Assembly (NCBI GenBank): GCA_041743935.1
Contig: JBGTLU010000057.1
Location: forward strand, 7,166 to 71,165
Direction of reading: 5' to 3'
Length of the DNA stretch: 64,000 nt
Source of the DNA: JBGTLU01 sp041743935
GTDB lineage: Bacteria > Bacteroidota > Bacteroidia > Sphingobacteriales > Sphingobacteriaceae
Shown: positions 16,603 to 25,719 of the stretch, one piece after another
How the letters are laid out: each line of letters opens with the position of its first letter
How positions within the stretch are numbered: the stretch's first letter is position 1
Translations under genes and position numbers: made by a program
The notes under the pieces: generated by a model
What the model saw: the letters and a program-made list of their open reading frames with translations, nothing else
The model's database searches: none
Told to the model about the DNA's origin: nothing

Positions 16603-18465
16603 ATGTTTAAAGAATACGATGTTATAGTAGTTGGTGCAGGGCACGCGGGTTGTGAAGCTGCTGCTTCGGCAGCTAATATGGGCTCTAGTGTATTGCTCAT
16701 TACCATGAACATGCAAACCATTGCCCAAATGTCTTGTAATCCAGCAATGGGTGGTGTGGCAAAGGGTCAAATAGTAAGAGAAATAGATGCATTGGGTGGA
16801 TATTCTGGAATAGTTACAGATAAAAGCACCATCCAATTCAGAATGCTCAACCGATCTAAAGGACCTGCAATGTGGAGTCCAAGAGCGCAGAATGATAGAA
16901 TGAAATTTGCTGAAGAGTGGAGATTTAGACTAGAGAATACACCTAACGTTGATTTTTGGCAAGACATGGTGTCTTCAATACTAATTAAAAAAAATACAGC
17001 GTGTGGTGTTATAACATCCATGGGTATTGAAATAAAATCAAAAGCAGTAATTGTAACAAGTGGTACTTTTCTTAATGGGGTTATACACATTGGTGAGAAA
17101 AAATTTGGGGGCGGCAGAACAGGTGAAAAAGCTGCTACTGGAATAACCGAACAATTAGTTGAGCTTGGGTTTGAGGCCGGTAGAATGAAAACTGGAACAC
17201 CACCAAGGATAGATGGAAGAAGCTTAAACTATGCCCTTATGGAAGAACAAAAGGGTGATGAGGAAGGTGGTAGATTTTCCTATACTAACATAGAACTACC
17301 CAAAGAACAAAGAAGTTGCCATATTACGTATACTAATCCTTCGGTACATGAAATACTTAAAGAGGGCTTTGAAAAATCTCCTATGTTCACAGGAAGAATT
17401 CAGGGACTTGGTCCAAGGTATTGCCCTTCTATTGAAGATAAAATAAACCGGTTCGCCGAAAGAACAAGACATCAAATATTTGTAGAACCTGAAGGATGGA
17501 ATACGGTTGAGGTTTATATAAACGGATTTTCAACATCTCTTCCGGAAGAAATACAGTATAAAGCATTACAAAAAATAGAGGGCTTTGAGAATGTCAAAAT
17601 GTTCAGGCCGGGATATGCGATTGAATATGATTATTTTCCACCTATACAACTAAATCATACGCTTGAAACTAAATTGGTGCAAAATCTGTTTTTTGCAGGT
17701 CAAATAAATGGTACAACCGGTTATGAAGAAGCAGCATGTCAAGGTCTTATGGCTGGCATTAATGCGCATCAAAAAATTACGGACAATAAAGAAATTATTC
17801 TCTCCAGAGATGAAGCATATATTGGTGTGTTAATAGATGATTTGATAACAAAGGGAACGGAAGAGCCGTATAGAATGTTTACTTCGAGAGCTGAGCACCG
17901 ATTGCTTTTAAGACAAGACAATGCAGATATAAGACTTAGCAAAATAGGTTTTGATCTTGGTTTAATTGACGAAACACGTATGCAAAACGTAAACTCTAAA
18001 ATAGAAAAATCGGATAAACTAGTGGAATTTATAAAAAACTACAGTGTTGATCCGAATGAAATTAACCAATTATTAGAGGCTTCGGAAACCTCGTCAATAA
18101 CACAAAAGGTAAAACTAGTTAGTATTTTAAATAGGCCTCAAATAAATATACTCGATTTAGTTGACCGAATTAAAAAGCTGTATGAACACTGTCAAAATTT
18201 AACTAAAGAAACAATTGAACAAGCTGAGATTAAAATTAAATACGAAAGCTATTTTTTAAAAGAATTAGAGATGGTAAATAAAATGCATCGCATGGAAGAA
18301 AAAATAATATATCCGAATTTTGACTACAGCAAGCTTACCTCATTATCTAATGAAGCTCGAGAAAAATTAAAGAGAGTAAAACCTAGAACTTTGGGGCAAG
18401 CTTCAAGAATATCTGGAGTTTCTCCTGCCGATGTGTCCATTTTACTTGTTCATTTAACTAAATAA
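16603..18465 (+). CDS. mnmG: tRNA U34 carboxymethylaminomethyl modification enzyme MnmG (GidA)
   Basis: A 620-residue FAD enzyme that with MnmE installs the (carboxymethyl)aminomethyl group at U34 of several tRNAs. The FAD-binding GAGHAG is at residues 11-16, followed by the family signatures MSCNPAMGG, GGGRTGE, MKTGTPPRIDGR and GTTGYEEAA. I start at ATG 16603: the frame runs upstream to 16531, but that stretch translates the parS-like sites (VPRETK twice) and MFKEYDVIVVGAGHAGCEA is the usual N-terminus. The length is then normal. mnmG often lies near the replication origin, which agrees with the adjacent parS-like sites. Confidence 0.96.
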   Translation: MFKEYDVIVVGAGHAGCEAAASAANMGSSVLLITMNMQTIAQMSCNPAMGGVAKGQIVREIDALGGYSGIVTDKSTIQFRMLNRSKGPAMWSPRAQNDRMKFAEEWRFRLENTPNVDFWQDMVSSILIKKNTACGVITSMGIEIKSKAVIVTSGTFLNGVIHIGEKKFGGGRTGEKAATGITEQLVELGFEAGRMKTGTPPRIDGRSLNYALMEEQKGDEEGGRFSYTNIELPKEQRSCHITYTNPSVHEILKEGFEKSPMFTGRIQGLGPRYCPSIEDKINRFAERTRHQIFVEPEGWNTVEVYINGFSTSLPEEIQYKALQKIEGFENVKMFRPGYAIEYDYFPPIQLNHTLETKLVQNLFFAGQINGTTGYEEAACQGLMAGINAHQKITDNKEIILSRDEAYIGVLIDDLITKGTEEPYRMFTSRAEHRLLLRQDNADIRLSKIGFDLGLIDETRMQNVNSKIEKSDKLVEFIKNYSVDPNEINQLLEASETSSITQKVKLVSILNRPQINILDLVDRIKKLYEHCQNLTKETIEQAEIKIKYESYFLKELEMVNKMHRMEEKIIYPNFDYSKLTSLSNEAREKLKRVKPRTLGQASRISGVSPADVSILLVHLTK

Positions 18466-18552
18466 TTGATTTACAATATATTAATTACATTTTAGACCCT
18501 AAATAAATTGCGTTATTTTTAGCCCATTAGAGCCACTTTTACAAATTGTCCA

Positions 18553-20181
18553 ATGTGTTTTCCTTCAAAATATAAATCTTTCTTTAAATCAATTAAAATA
18601 GGGCCAAAACGGGCTAATGATAATTTTTTATTCCCTTGTTTCCTGATTTTAGTCCTATTTAGTAGTTGTGCGCAAATACGAACACCAACTGGTGGAGAAA
18701 GAGATAAACAACCTCCGATTTTAATCAATGCCAACCCTGCAGAAAAATCAGTAAATTTTTCTGATAACAAAATTGTATTAGAGTTTGATGAATTCATTCA
18801 ACTTAAAAACAGAAACCGAATTACTATCACACCAGAAATAGTGGGTGGTTATGAAATAAAAGATAGATTAAAAATTGTTGAAATTAATCTGAAGGGAAAA
18901 CTACAAGAAAACACAACCTATGTAATAAACTTCGGTAATTCCGTTGCCGACTTAAATGAAGGAAATGAATTAAAAAACTTCAACTATGTATTTTCAACTG
19001 GTAATACTATTGACTCTCTAAGTATTCAAGGTAAAATTACAGATAGCAAAGACGGAAAGGAAGCAAGCGATATAATGGTTTTGTTATTCAAAGATTTGGA
19101 TACAATTGCCAATATACAATCCAGAACCACGCCATTCATCGTGCAAACCACCACGGACGGATTTTATAAATTCAATAATTTGTCGGAAGGAGTTTATAAA
19201 ATAGTTGCCGTAAGAGATGAAAACTTAAACAGACGTTGGGATATAGGTGAAGACATTGGTTATAGTGAAAAAATCCAATTACTAAAAGATTCTACAATTA
19301 TAGATGTAAAAATTTATGAAACAGAAAAACCATTTAAAATAAGTTCAAGAAGAATTTCAGAAAACGGCAAAATCCTGATTAATGCTTCTAAAGAGTTGAA
19401 TAAAAATTTAGAAGTATATACAAATTCAATTACCGATATAGTAAGTGCAAATGCTGGATCACAAACCGCTATTTGGTTTACAAATTATGAAAATAGTGGT
19501 AATACTACGGTAACGATTATCAATGGGGCAGAACGTGATTCAACAAGAATATTTATACCAGAGAATTTAAAACCAGAAGAGATAAAAATTACTAATAACC
19601 TCACTAACAATATTTTACGTGCAAACACTAAATTAAAACTAATAGTAAACAACCCGGTTAAAACCGTTCCTAACAGTATAATTCTATTGGAAGATACCCT
19701 GCAATTAAACGTACCCATACTTTCCAGATTAACTATTTTGGGCACCGAACTAGATCTAGATTATCTTCCAAAACCCGGAAAAAAGTATCGTGTAATGCTT
19801 TCTAAGGGCATGATAACAGATATTTATAAACAAAAAAACCAAGAAATAATTTTAGATTTTGGAGCAGATGATGAAAAAAACTATGGAAACTTGGTTTTAA
19901 ATTACAATCCACAAAACAAAGGAAATTATATTATAGAATTAAAAACAGAGCGCGGAGTAATAATAGCTACAGAGTTTATATCAAATCCAATCCAAAAGGA
20001 ATACAAATTATTATCTCCCGGAAAATATTTTGTGACTGTTTATTACGATACAAATAATAATGGCATTTGGGATAAAATAAAACCTCTAGAAAATAAGCGA
20101 GCTGAAAATATATATAATCATCCTGGTGAAATTATATTACGGTCAAATTGGGACGTGGTGGAAACTATTATAATTCCGTAA
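18553..20181 (+). CDS. Ig-like domain-containing lipoprotein
   Basis: A 542-residue protein of a Bacteroidetes envelope family. The N-terminal hydrophobic stretch ends in a lipobox (LFSSC), followed by AQIRTPTGGERDKQPP, the characteristic Thr-Gly-Gly start of this family. Residues of about 55-150 form an SbsA-type Ig-like domain (NPAEKSVNFSDNKIVLEFDE, with YVINFGNSVADLNEGN). A second beta domain of the carboxypeptidase-regulatory kind follows (GKITDSKDGKEA, FYKFNNLSEGVYKI, DENLNRRWDIGED), and a similar unit closes the protein (VTVYYDTNNNGIWD). It is likely a surface or periplasmic lipoprotein. It overlaps the convergent carbonic anhydrase gene by 14 bp. Its function is unknown. Confidence 0.78.
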   Translation: MCFPSKYKSFFKSIKIGPKRANDNFLFPCFLILVLFSSCAQIRTPTGGERDKQPPILINANPAEKSVNFSDNKIVLEFDEFIQLKNRNRITITPEIVGGYEIKDRLKIVEINLKGKLQENTTYVINFGNSVADLNEGNELKNFNYVFSTGNTIDSLSIQGKITDSKDGKEASDIMVLLFKDLDTIANIQSRTTPFIVQTTTDGFYKFNNLSEGVYKIVAVRDENLNRRWDIGEDIGYSEKIQLLKDSTIIDVKIYETEKPFKISSRRISENGKILINASKELNKNLEVYTNSITDIVSANAGSQTAIWFTNYENSGNTTVTIINGAERDSTRIFIPENLKPEEIKITNNLTNNILRANTKLKLIVNNPVKTVPNSIILLEDTLQLNVPILSRLTILGTELDLDYLPKPGKKYRVMLSKGMITDIYKQKNQEIILDFGADDEKNYGNLVLNYNPQNKGNYIIELKTERGVIIATEFISNPIQKEYKLLSPGKYFVTVYYDTNNNGIWDKIKPLENKRAENIYNHPGEIILRSNWDVVETIIIP

Positions 20182-20683
20182 ACCACGAAGCGTATAAATT
20201 ATAATTATCGGGTAGTTTATTCAATAGCTCTCTTTGTTGTGTAGAAATTTCCTTGATTTTTTTTGCTGGAGATCCAGCATAAATATATCCAGTTTCGCAA
20301 ATAGTATTTTCTAAAACCACACTGCCAGCAGCAATAATACAATAAGACTCTACAACTGCCTTATCCATAACTATAGCACCCATTCCAATTAATACATTAT
20401 CCTTAATTTCACAACCATGAACTAATGCATTGTGCCCCACAGACACTCTATTTCCAATTGTGGTAGAGGATTTCTTATATGTTCCGTGAATTACGGCACC
20501 ATCTTGAATGTTAGTTTCGTTACCAATTTTGATGAAGTTTACATCCCCTCGTAAAACGGCATTAAACCAAATACTACAATTATTACCAATAACCACATCT
20601 CCTACAATGGTAGCATTAGGAGCGATAAAACAATTATTTCCAACGGTAGGATGAAAAGAATTAACTGGTAATATAATTGCCAT
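20168..20683 (-). CDS. gamma-carbonic anhydrase family protein (hexapeptide repeat)
   Basis: A 171-residue left-handed beta-helix protein of the YrdA/PaaY/CaiE group. Hexapeptide repeats run through most of the chain (APNATIVGDVVIGNNCSI, VLIGMGAIV). The metal-ligand histidines occur in IHGTYKK and GHNALVHG, in the order of gamma-carbonic anhydrases. The tail (LPDNYNLYASWF) is helical as usual. It may hydrate CO2, although many bacterial members show no measured activity. It is one base downstream of nadB on the same strand and probably co-transcribed. Its 3' end overlaps the convergent Ig-like lipoprotein gene. Confidence 0.88.
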   Translation of the reverse strand: MAIILPVNSFHPTVGNNCFIAPNATIVGDVVIGNNCSIWFNAVLRGDVNFIKIGNETNIQDGAVIHGTYKKSSTTIGNRVSVGHNALVHGCEIKDNVLIGMGAIVMDKAVVESYCIIAAGSVVLENTICETGYIYAGSPAKKIKEISTQQRELLNKLPDNYNLYASWFTEL

Positions 20684-20684
20684 A

Positions 20685-22271
20685 TTAAAAGATAGTATCG
20701 ATTGTGATTCCTTCTGTTTTATTTGGATAATCTGTTGTGTAATGTAAACCTCTGCTTTCCTTTCGCATACCAGCAGCTTTTATGATGATATAAGCCACTT
20801 GTATTAAATTACGAAGTTCGCAAAGTTTAACAGAAAGTTTTGTTTTTTTATAAAACTGCTCTGTTTCGTCGAACAATAAATGTAGGCGGCGCAAGGCCCT
20901 TTCTAATCTAAAATCTGAACGAACAATTCCTACATAATCACTCATCATACGTTGCATCTCTCTTAGATTGTGAGTAACGAGTACATCCTCATTTGATTGT
21001 AAAGTTCCAAACTCGTTCCAGGGTGGTATGTTTTCAGTAAAGTCCAGGCCCTTTATATCTTCAATAGCCGATTGATAACTTCTTTCTGCAAAAACTAGTG
21101 CTTCTAATAAAGAGTTTGAAGCTAATCTATTGGCGCCGTGCAAACCGGTAGATGCACACTCACCACAGGCATACAAATGATTTATAGAAGATTTTCCAAA
21201 TTCATCTACTAAAATACCTCCACACATGTAATGAGCTGCAGGCACAACCGGTATCATTTCTTTGCTCATATCAATGCCAATACTTAAGCATTTGGCAAAA
21301 ATATTAGGAAAATGTTTTAATAATTCGGTTTTAGATTTATGACTGATATCAAGATAAACAAAATCTTCTCCCGATTTTTTCATCTCTGCATCTATTGCTC
21401 TTGCTACAATATCACGTGGGGCTAAAGAGCCTCTATCGTCATAAAGATGCATAAATTCTTTCCCCTTAATGGTTTTTAAAATACCACCGAAACCCCTAAC
21501 TGCTTCCGAAATCAAAAAAGAAGGATATTCACCTGGATTATATAATGCAGTTGGATGAAATTGAATAAACTCCATGTTACGAAGTTTTGCTTTAGCTCTG
21601 TAAGCCATCGCTATGCCGTCACCGGTTGCTATAACAGGGTTGGTTGTATTTAAATAAACATGACCAGCGCCACCAGATGCCATTACGGTTACTTTAGCTA
21701 AAATAGTTTCGACGGTATTGGATTTAATATTTAATGCATACACACCATAACATGAAATATCTTCTGAACTTTTATCAACCATTATACCTAAATGGTGTTG
21801 AGTTAATAGATCTATGGCAAAATAATGGGTGTATATGGTGATATTAGGATTTGAATTTACTTGAGCTAATAAACTTCGTTCTATTTCAAAACCTGTAATG
21901 TCTTTAAAGTGTAAAACCCTGCTTTCAGAATGACCACCTTCCTTGGCTAAATCATATTTACCGTTAGAGTCTTTATCGAAATTTGTACCGTACTCAATTA
22001 TTTCTTGAATTCTATCGGGGCCTTCATTTACCACAATTTCAACAACTTGCTTATTACATAAGCCGTCACCAGCAATAAGCGTATCTTGAATATGTTTAGT
22101 AAATGAATCTGATTTGTTAACAACTACTGCTACTCCGCCTTGTGCATATTTGGTATTCGACTCATCCTCATTAGATTTAGTAACTATAGCTACCTTACCA
22201 TGTTTAGCGGCTTTAAGTGCAAAACTTAATCCGGCTAAGCCCGAACCTATTACTAAAAAATCTACTTTCAT
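20685..22271 (-). CDS. nadB: L-aspartate oxidase
   Basis: A 528-residue FAD enzyme of de novo NAD synthesis that oxidises aspartate to iminoaspartate. The FAD motif GSGLAG is at residues 9-14. Other signatures are NTKYAQGGVAVV, EGGHSESRVLH, GDGIAMAYRA, EFIQFHPTALY, SEAVRGFGG, AAHYMCGGI and CGECASTGLHGANRLASNS. The C-terminal helical domain is shorter than that of succinate dehydrogenase, as expected. It is divergent from nadA, which consumes its product, across a 413-bp AT-rich gap likely to contain both promoters. Fumarate or oxygen can be the electron acceptor in this family. Confidence 0.95.
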   Translation of the reverse strand: MKVDFLVIGSGLAGLSFALKAAKHGKVAIVTKSNEDESNTKYAQGGVAVVVNKSDSFTKHIQDTLIAGDGLCNKQVVEIVVNEGPDRIQEIIEYGTNFDKDSNGKYDLAKEGGHSESRVLHFKDITGFEIERSLLAQVNSNPNITIYTHYFAIDLLTQHHLGIMVDKSSEDISCYGVYALNIKSNTVETILAKVTVMASGGAGHVYLNTTNPVIATGDGIAMAYRAKAKLRNMEFIQFHPTALYNPGEYPSFLISEAVRGFGGILKTIKGKEFMHLYDDRGSLAPRDIVARAIDAEMKKSGEDFVYLDISHKSKTELLKHFPNIFAKCLSIGIDMSKEMIPVVPAAHYMCGGILVDEFGKSSINHLYACGECASTGLHGANRLASNSLLEALVFAERSYQSAIEDIKGLDFTENIPPWNEFGTLQSNEDVLVTHNLREMQRMMSDYVGIVRSDFRLERALRRLHLLFDETEQFYKKTKLSVKLCELRNLIQVAYIIIKAAGMRKESRGLHYTTDYPNKTEGITIDTIF

Positions 22272-22684
22272 TTAAAAATGTGGTAATTAGGTAAAAAATG
22301 TTAATAACACTTAGTAATTGTGTTAATTTTGTGTAAGCAATTATTTAATAAAAACTTAACATTACTAATTAACTAAAATTGTTCTACAAATAAACACATG
22401 GTTTATGTAAATAGTCGAATACTATTAACAACTTATTACACATAATTTAGTTTAATAATTTTAACAGTATAACTATAATAGATTCTATAATAGATAATCT
22501 AAAATTATGTAAATGAACAAGTTAAAGTAAAATAATTGTTAATAATTTGTTAAAAATGAGCTAAAAAGAACATAATCAAATCAAAAAAAAATAAATTACC
22601 AACTAATTCACACCATAACAAAAGAATAATAAAGATTTTTAAATAATTTTTTTGTTATGTAATTGGCGTGTTGAATAAAATAAT
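22272..22684. other. very AT-rich nadB/nadA intergenic region
   Basis: This 413-bp gap contains no convincing gene. Two full lines sampled (22321-22440) have about 15-25% G+C, well below the flanking genes. TTAATAA, GTTAAT and AACAATTATT-like words recur. It must hold the two divergent nad promoters. I looked for DnaA boxes (TTATNCACA) because parS-like sites lie 6 kb away; only a near match (TTATTACACA, one base too long, about 22432) was seen. Confidence 0.6.
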
Positions 22685-23683
22685 ATGAATCTAACTACAG
22701 ATAACCCTACACTTGCAAAAGGATATTTAGATATTCCTATAGATCCGACCTTGGATTTATTTAAAGAAATTGAAAAATTAAAAAAAGAGAAAAATGCTGT
22801 AATACTGGCACATTATTACCAAGAACCAGATATACAAGATATTGCTGATTTTATTGGAGATAGTTTAGGTTTATCTCAAGAAGCAGCAAAAACGAAAGCA
22901 GATGTAATTGTTTTTGCAGGAGTACATTTTATGGCCGAAACAGCCAAAATATTATCTCCAACAAAGAAAGTTTTACTGCCAGATTTAAAGGCTGGATGTT
23001 CTTTAGCGGATACTTGTCCACCTGATTTATTTGAAGACTTTAAAAAGAAACATCCAGACCATGTGGTGATCATGTATGTAAATTCTACAGCCGAAATTAA
23101 AGCATTAAGCGACATTGTTTGTACATCAACTAATGCAGTTCAAATCGTAGAAAGCTTACCAAAAAATCAAAAAATTATTTTTGGGCCAGATAAGAATCTG
23201 GGAGCATATGTAGCTAAAAAAACAGGTAGAGATTTAGTTTTATGGAATGGTGCATGTATGGTTCACGAAATTTTTTCTAGATCTAAAATCGTAAAACTTA
23301 AAGAAAGACACCCAAATGCAAAATTAATTGCGCACCCCGAATGCGAAGAGGTTATTTTACAAATGGCAGATTTTATAGGATCTACAACAGGCTTATTAAA
23401 ATACACCATCCAATCTCCCGAAAATGAATTTATTGTAGCTACAGAATCCGGAATACTTCACCAAATGTATAAATCATCACCGCATAAAACCTTTATTCCG
23501 GCCCCGCCAAATAATAGTTGTGCTTGCAATGATTGTCCATATATGAAACTAAACACGCTGGAAAAAGTATATAATTGTTTAAAGTACGATCAACCAGAAA
23601 TTATATTATCAGAAGAGTTATTACATAAAGCAAAGCGGCCAATTGAAAGAATGTTAGAAATATCAGCTAAATACGGTTTGTAA
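22685..23683 (+). CDS. nadA: quinolinate synthase
   Basis: A 332-residue [4Fe-4S] enzyme condensing iminoaspartate with dihydroxyacetone phosphate to quinolinate. Diagnostic blocks are [27 protein letters not shown], here cited only by its start near residue 37, then Cys105 in AGCSLADTC, Cys191 in NGACMVHE and the C-terminal cluster Cys279, Cys281 and Cys284 in [10 protein letters not shown]. These supply the three cluster ligands. The length is typical of the short NadA type. It is divergent from nadB and overlaps the next gene by one base (TAATG), so nadA, the CtlX-type hydrolase and thiL probably form one operon. Confidence 0.96.
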   Translation: MNLTTDNPTLAKGYLDIPIDPTLDLFKEIEKLKKEKNAVILAHYYQEPDIQDIADFIGDSLGLSQEAAKTKADVIVFAGVHFMAETAKILSPTKKVLLPDLKAGCSLADTCPPDLFEDFKKKHPDHVVIMYVNSTAEIKALSDIVCTSTNAVQIVESLPKNQKIIFGPDKNLGAYVAKKTGRDLVLWNGACMVHEIFSRSKIVKLKERHPNAKLIAHPECEEVILQMADFIGSTTGLLKYTIQSPENEFIVATESGILHQMYKSSPHKTFIPAPPNNSCACNDCPYMKLNTLEKVYNCLKYDQPEIILSEELLHKAKRPIERMLEISAKYGL

Positions 23684-24579
23684 TGATTAAACAAACCGCA
23701 ACAGCCGTATTGATGGTTAAACCTGCTTCGTTTGGATTTAATACACAAACTGCAATAACTAACACGTTTCAAACTCAAACTGAAGATTTTACTTCTAATC
23801 AAATACTTAGAGAATTCAAGAGTGTAGTAGATACTCTTGTTAAGATTGGAATATACGTGGTGGTAGTTGAAGACAAGCCGGATATACCAAAACCAGATGC
23901 TATTTTCCCTAATAACTGGTTTTATGTTCACCATACTGGCATATTGTTCTTATTTCCTATGCAGGCAAAAAACCGAAGATTAGAACGTGATACAGAAATA
24001 ATCGAGAAGATTAAAACAGAAACTGGTATTTCTGAGGTTGTAGACCTGACCTATTTTGAAAAAGAAAATAAGTTTTTAGAAGGAACAGGAAGCGTGGTAT
24101 TTAATCACAAATCTAAAAAAGCCTATGCCGTACTATCAGAAAGAACTAACCAAGAAGTTTTAGAGCATTTTTGCGAGTTATTAGGTTATAAACCTATCAT
24201 TTTCCAAGCATATGACGAGGATGAAAAAGCGATTTATCATACCAATGTATTAATGGCCATCACAAATACGCATGCCATTATTTGCCTCGACGCCATTGAC
24301 CAAGATGACCAAATAAGAATACTAAATCAGTTAGAAGAAGATAATTTAGAGATAATAGAGATAGATTACAAACAATTGTATTCTTTTGCAGGAAACATTT
24401 TGGGAGTTAGTAACGGCGAAAAGCAATTTATTATAATGTCAATAACCGCCCAAGAATCATTTACCCCAAATCAATTAGTAGAATTAAAAAAATACCATGA
24501 ATTAATAACAGCCGATGTAAGCACCATTGAAAAAATTGGAGGAGGTGGAATAAGGTGTATGTTGGCAGAATTATTTTAA
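23683..24579 (+). CDS. ctlX: arginine deiminase-related hydrolase, CtlX type
   Basis: A 298-residue guanidino-group-modifying enzyme of the citrulline hydrolase (CtlX) branch. The fold motifs are PDAIFPNNW, LEGTGSVVF, catalytic His186 in AIYHTNVLM and catalytic Cys292 in GGGIRCMLAE, in the order seen in arginine deiminases and amidinotransferases. The family converts citrulline to ornithine or acts on related guanidino or ureido compounds; the actual substrate here is inferred from family only. The start codon overlaps the nadA stop by one base, and thiL follows after 6 bp. Confidence 0.82.
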   Translation: MIKQTATAVLMVKPASFGFNTQTAITNTFQTQTEDFTSNQILREFKSVVDTLVKIGIYVVVVEDKPDIPKPDAIFPNNWFYVHHTGILFLFPMQAKNRRLERDTEIIEKIKTETGISEVVDLTYFEKENKFLEGTGSVVFNHKSKKAYAVLSERTNQEVLEHFCELLGYKPIIFQAYDEDEKAIYHTNVLMAITNTHAIICLDAIDQDDQIRILNQLEEDNLEIIEIDYKQLYSFAGNILGVSNGEKQFIIMSITAQESFTPNQLVELKKYHELITADVSTIEKIGGGGIRCMLAELF

Positions 24580-24585
24580 AAAATT

Positions 24586-25626
24586 ATGTTTGAAAACTCA
24601 GAAAGAACCGAAATAAGCAAGCTGGGAGAGTTTGGCTTAATTAAACATATTACTCAAAAGATAAAACTCAATCATCCTGAAACTATAAAAGGAGTTGGCG
24701 ATGATGCTGCAGTTTTAAACTATAAAAAACATACGTTGATATCAACAGACATGTTGGTAGAAGGCATACATTTCGATTTAACCTATACCCCCCTTAAGCA
24801 TTTGGGCTACAAATCCGTAGTAGTAAACGTATCGGATATATGTGCCATGAATGGAATAGCAAAACACATTACAGTATCCATAGGAATTTCCAACCGTTTT
24901 TCATTAGAAGCCGTAGAAGAGTTTTATTCTGGTGTTTTATTGGCTTGCGAAAAATATAAAATAGATTTAATTGGAGGCGATACATCATCAACACCAGGCG
25001 GTATGTTTATTAGCATAACCGTTCTGGGCGAAATAGAGCCAACTCAAATTACTTACAGAAACGGAGCTAACGAAAACGATTTAATTTGTGTAACCGGAGA
25101 TTTGGGTGCGGCATACATGGGGCTGCAAATACTCGAGAGAGAAAAATCCGTATATAAATCCAACCCGGCCATACAGCCAGACCTAGAAGGAAAAGATTAC
25201 ATTTTAGAACGCCAATTAAAACCCGAAGCAAGAACAGACATGGTACAGGTCTTAAGCAAACTAAAAATAGTACCCACCGCAATGATTGATATATCAGACG
25301 GATTAGCCTCTGAACTGATGCACATAGCCGAACAATCTGGTTTAGGTTGTGTAATTTATGAAGATAAACTACCAATAGATCCGTTAACTTACGAAACCGC
25401 AAGAGAGTTTAAACTAGACCCAACTACCTGTTTATTAAGCGGAGGCGAAGATTACGAACTACTATTTACAATCCAACAAAAGCATTTTGAAGCCATAAAA
25501 AACATCAAAGAAATAAGCATAATAGGACACATAACAGAAGCCAATGACACCTGCCATCTAATAAGCAAAGGCGGACAAAAACACAAAATAACAGCACAGG
25601 GCTGGAATTCATTTGCAAATAATTAA
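24586..25626 (+). CDS. thiL: thiamine-monophosphate kinase
   Basis: A 346-residue kinase that phosphorylates thiamine monophosphate to thiamine pyrophosphate. It has the PurM/ThiL two-domain fold with characteristic blocks: GVGDDAAVLNY, STDMLVEGIHFDL, KSVVVNVSDICAMNG, DLIGGDTSS, VTGDLGAAYMGL, MIDISDGLASELMHIAE and LLSGGEDYELLFT. The Asp-rich Mg/ATP motifs are intact and the length is normal. It is 6 bp downstream of the ctlX-type gene and probably the last gene of the nadA operon. No TPP riboswitch is visible nearby. Confidence 0.94.
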   Translation: MFENSERTEISKLGEFGLIKHITQKIKLNHPETIKGVGDDAAVLNYKKHTLISTDMLVEGIHFDLTYTPLKHLGYKSVVVNVSDICAMNGIAKHITVSIGISNRFSLEAVEEFYSGVLLACEKYKIDLIGGDTSSTPGGMFISITVLGEIEPTQITYRNGANENDLICVTGDLGAAYMGLQILEREKSVYKSNPAIQPDLEGKDYILERQLKPEARTDMVQVLSKLKIVPTAMIDISDGLASELMHIAEQSGLGCVIYEDKLPIDPLTYETAREFKLDPTTCLLSGGEDYELLFTIQQKHFEAIKNIKEISIIGHITEANDTCHLISKGGQKHKITAQGWNSFANN

Positions 25627-25719
25627 ACAGAAATTTATAACTTAGACAGTTAATTCAACCAAAACGCTCAACAAAACATTCACAAATCCAATTTAGGCTA
25701 CTAACCAAACCCAAAAAGT

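Noticed and set aside
22272..22684. Replication origin (oriC) between nadB and nadA
   Set aside because: The region is very AT-rich and close to parS-like sites, but I found no cluster of DnaA boxes and no dnaA gene.
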